A DNA stretch of 13,797 bases from Darksidea phi. Lineage: Eukaryota; Ascomycota; Dothideomycetes; Pleosporales; Lentitheciaceae. Of the stretch, positions 8,500-13,797 are shown piece by piece. The first letter of the stretch is position 1; each line of letters begins with the position of its first letter. Below the pieces are notes generated by a model that saw nothing but the letters and a program-made list of their open reading frames with translations, had not been told where the DNA came from and did no database searches. The DNA lies in contig JASJFT010000441.1 in the NCBI GenBank assembly GCA_030770425.1, positions 1-13,797 on the forward strand, written 5' to 3'. Made by a program: the position numbers and the translations under genes.

Positions 8500-9663
8500 A
8501 TAATAATAGTTATACTAGATATCTAGAGGTCTTTAAAAATAACTATTATTCTTAATAAACTAGAGTATTAATATCTCTAGCTATTTTAATATAAAGATAA
8601 GGTAGTAGTATATAATATCTAGTAATACTATAATCTAAATACTAATACCCTAGAACCTATACTAGAAGAACTAGAAATTCTAGAGTAGCTAGACTCTAAT
8701 AAGAACTATATAATATAGTTTAAGATATAGAAATATAAATATAGAAAATAGATATAAAAGGATAAGATTTTAAAAGAGATATATGTCGACGTAGCTTTAA
8801 TTACCTTACTAGCCTAGATCCTATTAATTTAGGAGAACTAAATAGTATATACTTATATAAGAAAATTAAAGAATTATATTACTCCTTCTACTTTTATCTA
8901 AAGATAGAAAATATACTATAAATATAATACTTTATAGATATCTAATTAACGTACCTAGAATCTAAAAATCTAGCTTAATAAATAGGTACGTATTATAGAA
9001 ATAATAATTCTTCTTTTAATACTAGAAATAAGTAGTAGTTAGATATAAGAAGACTTTCTAATAATAACTAGTAAATATTATAAGATCTAGACTACTATAG
9101 AACTCTATATCTATCTTAAGGTAGTTAATTATAGTATAAAAGATTTAAAATTTCTTTAAGTTATTAATATAAAAAGTATATTCTTAGAGACCTTTACTAT
9201 AATACTAAAAATAGCTAAAATAATAGATATAGTATAAGCGGTATAGTTAATAAAAAACTAGAAAAACTAGAAGAAGAAATTAAAGAAAATTAGTTTTAGT
9301 TCTAATTAGAAATACCTAGTTAAGTACTTATATAATAAGTAATACTAGTATATAAAGTATTACTATATTATACTATCTTTATACCTAGCTTTATAAAAAT
9401 CTAAGTCTAATATTAAAATAAAGTTTACTAAAGTAAAGGATAACCTAACTATAATAAGTTAGATAGATAGAGTAATTACTTAAGCTAAAGGTAAATTAGT
9501 CTATATAAAGTTAGTAACTTAGTCGATTATAATCTATAATATCTATTCTAGTATACCTTTTAATAATAGTATAAAAGGTAGATCTAATAATAGTTAATAT
9601 TATAGTAATACTATTACTTATAATACCTTTAGTATAATAGTAACCCTATTATATATTAACTAC

Positions 9664-9681
9664 TAGATAATAGATTTAGGA
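9664..9681 (+). other. Copia protease active-site motif
   Basis: Codons tag-ata-ata-gat-tta-gga give stop-I-I-D-L-G, which is the W-I-x-D-S-G motif of Copia retropepsins after TGG to TAG and TCA to TTA. The catalytic Asp survives because an A, not a T, precedes its GAT codon. Confidence 0.8.
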
Positions 9682-12222
9682 TTAAATCTATATATCTATA
9701 ATATATAGAACTTATAGAATTAGACTTATACTTAATATAGGAATTCTAATAAGATTTTATATACTAGAGCTTAAGCTATCTAGATTATAAAGTAGAGAAT
9801 AGTTAGAGTATCTATTAAGAGGACTTATAGTATTAAGAAAGCCCTATTTATAGAAGTTACTTTAATTAAAAACTTCTTTACTAATATTCTTAGTCTTATA
9901 AGACTTAAGAAGAGATCGATATACTTTAACTTAGAATAAGATCTTCTATATTATTATCTATTAAATAGTATAGTTACTATTCTATAATATTAATTAGAAT
10001 ATTAACTTATTAATACTAATCTATTAGCTCGTCTAAATACTAATATATTAATAACTATAATAACTTTTTATTAAGTATTACGTTTATTAAAGAATCTTAA
10101 GTCTAATCTTAAGACTATAGCTACTTAGACTTATTATATATAGATATATCCTTTACCTAATATAATTATATATTTAGAAGAATTAGTAAGAGACTTTAAA
10201 GTTTAAGAAGAATAACTATCTTTTATCTAAAAGGAGTATAAGAATTATATTCTTATAAAGATAAATTAATAAATTTTATAATAAATACTAAAAACTCTAG
10301 CTATATATCCTTTTTAATAAATTATTATTAATCTTATATACTTAATACCCTATAAAGAGCTTTACTATAATAGAGATAAGTATAATCTTTATATAGTAAA
10401 TTAGTACTTAAAGTAGTATAAACTTATCTATCTATCTAATAAGCTTTAAAGTATCTTTATTCTAGTTATATTTAACCTTATAAAGAAGATTTAATATTAG
10501 CTAGACTATAAGTATACTATTATTATAATCTAATTAGATAATAAGAAAGATTTTAGAAGGGATTTCTTAGAGACCCTATATTAATTAGAAATTAAAAGTA
10601 AAATAATAACTAAGAATATTAATAAACTAAAAGAATTATAGAAAGTAGTAAAATATATAATTATATAATAAGTATAAGTACTTTAAATAGCCTTAGAGCT
10701 ATTTAAGAAATATATAAATAAACTAGCTCTTATAACTATTTAGTTCCTTAATACTATACCTATTTAATTATTATAATAAAAGATACCTTATAAAGTAGTC
10801 TTTAATATTAAACTATTAATAGCTTACTATAATCCTATTAGTTATTAAGCTTATATCTATTAATATAATTTAAAATTAGCTAATAAGATAGAGCTAAGGG
10901 CTTATATTAGATACCTTATTAGATATAATTTATCTAATATCTTTTATATATAGATATCTAAACTTAATAGAATTATTAGAATATAGGACGTAATATTTAA
11001 ATAGAAATTTAATTATAAGAATAATATTCTTAATAGACTATATATAGAAAGGATTTTAGAAGAAAAGGTTAAGATTCTAGATCTAGAATAGTCTTAGTTT
11101 ACTATAGAGCTTAAGGATCTTTATACTATAGAATAGCTTAATAGATATATTAAAGAGTAGGTACTCTCTAAGAATATAGAAATAAGATTCTTATCTATAA
11201 GAGAAAAGAGCTTACTTAATTAAGAGAAAGGAGAGAAAGAGAATAATAAAGATATTCTTCTAATATCTAAATCCTTAATTTAAGATAGTCTAGTATACCT
11301 ACTATCTATAACGGCTTTTACTACTCGTTCTACTTTAAGAGCTAAATCTTAAACTCGATATATATATAAGATCTCTAATTATTTATTAAATCTAGATAAT
11401 AATAATACTCTATAAGTATATAACCCTAGTATTAATATAATAAATATTATATTAGAATAATAATAATATATAATACTATTAATATATAATATTATAAGAA
11501 TAAAAGAAAGAAGAAGAGATAGAGAAGAAGTAAATTTAGTCCTCTTTACCTATTATAAAGCCTTTATTATTATTATAGACCTAAGTATCTTAAATAAACT
11601 TATTAATACTCTACTAAAAATATATTTATATTAGAATATTATATCTAATCCTTTATAATATTATAAGAACCTTTAAAATTATCTATATAGTAACTAGTTT
11701 TAAGAAGTAATATAGAAGGAAATAAATAGCTATTAAAAGAAAGGATATTTTAAGCTTATAGAAGTAATACTATATATAGTAGATATAAAGATCCTATCTC
11801 TTATATAGATATATACCTATAAGTTTAATAAAAATAGCTTCTTTAATAAAACTAAAGTAAGACTAGTTATATAAGAAGATTTATAAACTTAATAAAATAA
11901 TATATATACTATTATATTAGTCGTTAAAACCTTTAGAGCTTTAATAGCTCTAGCTACTTAATTTAGACTACTTATATATTAATATAATATTATAAATACT
12001 TTCTTAAATACTAAAATCTCTTAATAGGTATATTATAATACTTCTAAAGGATTCTTAAAGTAATATAGATTACTATTACTACTATATTAAGTATTATATA
12101 GACTAAAGGAAGTACTATTACTTTAGTATTAAGATCTATCTATAACCCTTACTTAGCTAAGACTAAGAAGAATACTAAATATACTATATCTATATAGTAA
12201 TAAAAGTCTTATTATCTTCTTC

Positions 12223-12234
12223 TATATAGATAAT
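12223..12234 (+). other. Copia reverse transcriptase YVDD box (Y-I-D-N)
   Basis: The codons tat-ata-gat-aat lie in the polyprotein frame. The second Asp became Asn because its GAT follows a T, while the first follows an A and survives. The flanking residues F-Y and I-I-V-L fit the family. This is the metal-binding site of the polymerase, so the copy is dead at this residue as well. Confidence 0.85.
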
Positions 12235-13269
12235 ATTATAGTCTTAGTTTATTTAAGAAATAAGACTATTTATAAGAAGTTTAAGAAAAGACTATTAAAA
12301 TATTATAAGCTTCGTTTAATAGATTAACTTAGCTAGTTCCTTAGTATATATATACTATAAGATATAAAATAAGACTATATATAACTTATTTAAGACTTAT
12401 TTATTAATAAAGTTATTATAAAGTTTAATCTTAAGAAAGACTTAAATAGCTTCTCTTAAATACTAATACTTAAAATCTACCTCGAATCTTTTATTAAGCT
12501 AGTAGAAGAATTAGTTATTAAAACGTATTAATAGCTAGTTAGATTAATAGCTTATATTATAGTAATTATAAGAGCTAATATCTTAAAAATATACTTAACC
12601 CTCTCTATATATCTAATAAGGACTAGCCTTTAGTATATTAATACTACCTATTATATTTAAAGATTTATTATAGAAACTTAATATCTAGTAATAAAAGCTT
12701 TAGCTTATATATCTACTTATTAAGCCTTCTCTATAGATAAAGAATAAGAATTAGATACTAAATTTATATTTTATAGTATATTAGATATATTATTTACTAA
12801 TAATCCTATTATAAGAATAAGCTTAGATAGATTTCTCTTTAAACTATTTAGTATACCTATTAACTAAAAGGTAATAAAGTAACGAATAGTTTCTAAATTA
12901 ATTACTAAAGCTAAACTATACTTACTCTTATAAATAGTATCTAATATAATCTAGTAGAATAATCTATTTAAATAATTAAGCTTTAAGACTAATATTATAT
13001 TAGTTATCTATTATAATAACGTTTAAATAGTTAGAATAGTTACTAAAGCTACTAAGAAGCTTTAATCTAAACTTAAATATATTAATATTTATTAGTTATA
13101 GCTTTAATAATTAGTAGAGTAGAGAGAAATAATTATTAAATAGATTCCTATAGCTAAAATACTAGCTAACGGGCTAACTAAGATACTCTTAAGGTAGAAG
13201 TATAAAGTTTTTACTCGTTAACTTAGATTAAAAGATATCTCTAAGTAGTTAAGCTTTTATCTTAACTAA

Positions 13270-13613
13270 TATAAGGCTAATTAACTAGCTAGTATTAATC
13301 CTAAGTAGTTTTAAGTAGGATAGCTTCTATTTAGTCTACTACTAAGCTTTTATCCTAAGTAACTATTTACTACTACTCCTTTTAAGTATCTTATTTTATT
13401 CTATTTATATATCTATTTTATTTTATTTACTTATCTATTTACTCTTTTAAAAGACTTATATACTTCTATTTACTTCTTTAAAGTAGTATATCTATTTCTT
13501 TAAACTATTAAATCTTATAAAAATAAGGACGGAGTAGTAAACTTAATATTTATACTCTTTTTATCTATTCTTTTATTACTTCTTAATATTTAGTATCCTT
13601 TTACTATCCTTTT
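13270..13613 (+). other. Copia 3' untranslated region
   Basis: Between the end of readable RNase H and the polypurine tract I see no coding match. The stretch is AT-rich, with runs such as attttattctatttat, and nothing else was identified in it. Confidence 0.55.
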
Positions 13614-13625
13614 AGAGTAGAGGGG
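13614..13625 (+). other. Polypurine tract of the Copia element
   Basis: The run agagtagagggg, interrupted by one t, lies two bases before the 3' LTR start at 13628. That is the place and composition expected for the primer of plus-strand DNA synthesis. A run of four G is rare in this window. Confidence 0.75.
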
Positions 13626-13627
13626 TA

Positions 13628-13797
13628 TATTAGACTAGCTTCTACGCTAGGTTAGTTTATATAACTACTCCTAGTTACTATACTATATTCTATTCTATAT
13701 AAGCTACTCTTATATAGAGTTATTATAATTAACTATAGTTCTTACTTCTTTCTCTTATAGTAATTTATCTTAATTCCTTACTATAATAAGCTATCTA
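13628..13797 (+). repeat. 3' LTR of the Copia element
   Basis: It pairs with the 5' LTR from 8197 and differs from it by 10 transitions in the first 143 bases. It keeps two CG/TA-type differences, such as tacg against tata at 13642-13645, showing that the two copies were mutated independently. It runs to the last base of the window and may be complete or cut by a few bases. Confidence 0.88.

Larger units (their letters stand above)
8500..13269 (+). pseudogene. gag-pol: Copia gag-pol polyprotein remnant
   Basis: Single degenerate frame (codons at 1 mod 3) of about 1,590 codons. Gag occupies about 8500-9650. The protease active site reads stop-I-I-D-L-G at 9664-9681 (family W-I-x-D-S-G), with Asp at 9673 intact. 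Integrase core residues are D1 as Asn in V-N-stop-Y at 10399-10401 and D2 intact at 10537-10539. The C-terminal Copia segment at 10885-11000 reads R-Y-L-I-R-Y-N-L-S-N-I-F and ends D-V-I-F. Reverse transcriptase begins near 11701 and shows Y-K-F-N-K-N at 11818-11835 and the YVDD box as Y-I-D-N at 12223-12234. RNase H lies about 12800-13250, with A-N-G-L-T-K at 13165-13182 (family A-D-G-L-T-K). No indel was needed anywhere. The start and stop are approximate because ATG is lost and stops are many. Confidence 0.9.
1..13797. other. Heavily RIP-mutated, AT-rich transposon tract
   Basis: The whole window is almost free of CpA and TpG: by eye only CA at 2509, 4939, 5280 and 6703 and TG at 5640 and 8784 remain. 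TpA is correspondingly very abundant. This is the signature of repeat-induced point mutation, which in filamentous ascomycetes mutates C in CpA on either strand of duplicated DNA. One consequence is that ATG occurs once in the window (8783-8785, out of frame) and never on the minus strand, while TAA and TAG are everywhere. Copies of the same element here (the Fot1 terminal repeats and the Copia LTRs) differ by transitions as RIP predicts. No intact gene can be read anywhere. Confidence 0.95.
8197..13797 (+). mobile_element. Ty1/Copia retrotransposon, near full length, RIP-inactivated
   Basis: This element of about 5.6 kb has a 5' LTR, leader, one long gag-pol frame, 3' region, polypurine tract and 3' LTR. 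Protease, integrase, reverse transcriptase and RNase H follow in that order, which defines Ty1/Copia. All domains lie in one frame (codons at 1 mod 3) from about 8500 to 13269, so the copy was broken by point mutations and not by indels. It sits in the leader of the minus-strand Gypsy element. The far target duplication lies at or beyond the end of the window, so the insertion cannot be closed here. Confidence 0.92.

Noticed and set aside
8783..8785. The only ATG of the window as a gene start
   Set aside because: It is out of the Copia gag frame (there the bases are part of Tyr-Val codons) and its own frame is not supported by any domain. It is a leftover TpG.
9300..9370. Zinc knuckle in the Copia gag
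   Set aside because: Several Tyr codons stand close together, but the CX2CX4HX4C spacing does not hold.
1..13797. Organelle, Plasmodium-like or Mycoplasma-like AT-rich genome
   Set aside because: Low G+C alone would fit, but the loss is specific to CpA/TpG, which composition does not explain, and the content is fungal-type nuclear transposons.
1..13797. A new biological system encoded in the window
   Set aside because: Every stretch with coding character can be assigned to a known transposon family once the base changes are allowed for. The rest is LTR, leader or untranslated sequence.

Overview
This window is a graveyard of transposable elements from a filamentous ascomycete (Pezizomycotina-type) genome. 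Repeat-induced point mutation (RIP) has erased nearly every CpA and TpG dinucleotide. Reading all 13,797 bases by eye, I find only six left (CA at 2509, 4939, 5280 and 6703; TG at 5640 and 8784). Only one ATG remains on either strand, at 8783, and it is not in a coding frame. RIP converts CpA to TpA on either strand and is known from fungi. That bias, the low G+C and the families present (chromodomain Ty3/Gypsy, Ty1/Copia, Fot1/Pogo) together give the identification. Nothing here can encode a working protein. The species cannot be named from the sequence.

Layout: (1) 1-~2590, + strand: the 3' part of a Ty3/Gypsy chromovirus, with integrase, GPY/F module and chromodomain, then a 75-bp tandem repeat and a probable 3' LTR. 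(2) ~2591-8196, - strand: a second, older Ty3/Gypsy element. Gag lies at the right, then protease, reverse transcriptase, RNase H and the start of integrase going left. (3) 4891-6740: a complete 1,850-bp Fot1/Pogo DNA transposon with 60-bp terminal inverted repeats and a TA target duplication, inserted in the protease domain of element 2. (4) 8197-13797: a near-complete Ty1/Copia element on the + strand with two LTRs, a polypurine tract and one gag-pol frame of about 4.8 kb, inserted in the 5' leader of element 2. Element 1 appears to have landed in the integrase of element 2. Element 2 is therefore the oldest and was hit three times.

The decayed frames remain readable because damage is almost all C-to-T or G-to-A. 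Motifs survive in a predictable altered form: Asp becomes Asn, Cys and His become Tyr, Gly becomes Arg, Ser or Asp, and Gln, Arg and Trp become stops. All three catalytic Asp of the Fot1 transposase are Asn, and every zinc-knuckle ligand in two separate proteins is Tyr. The Fot1 element keeps many CpG sites while the retroelements around it have very few. I see no tRNA, rRNA, CRISPR, host gene or new biological system; what is notable is the thoroughness and fine structure of the RIP damage.
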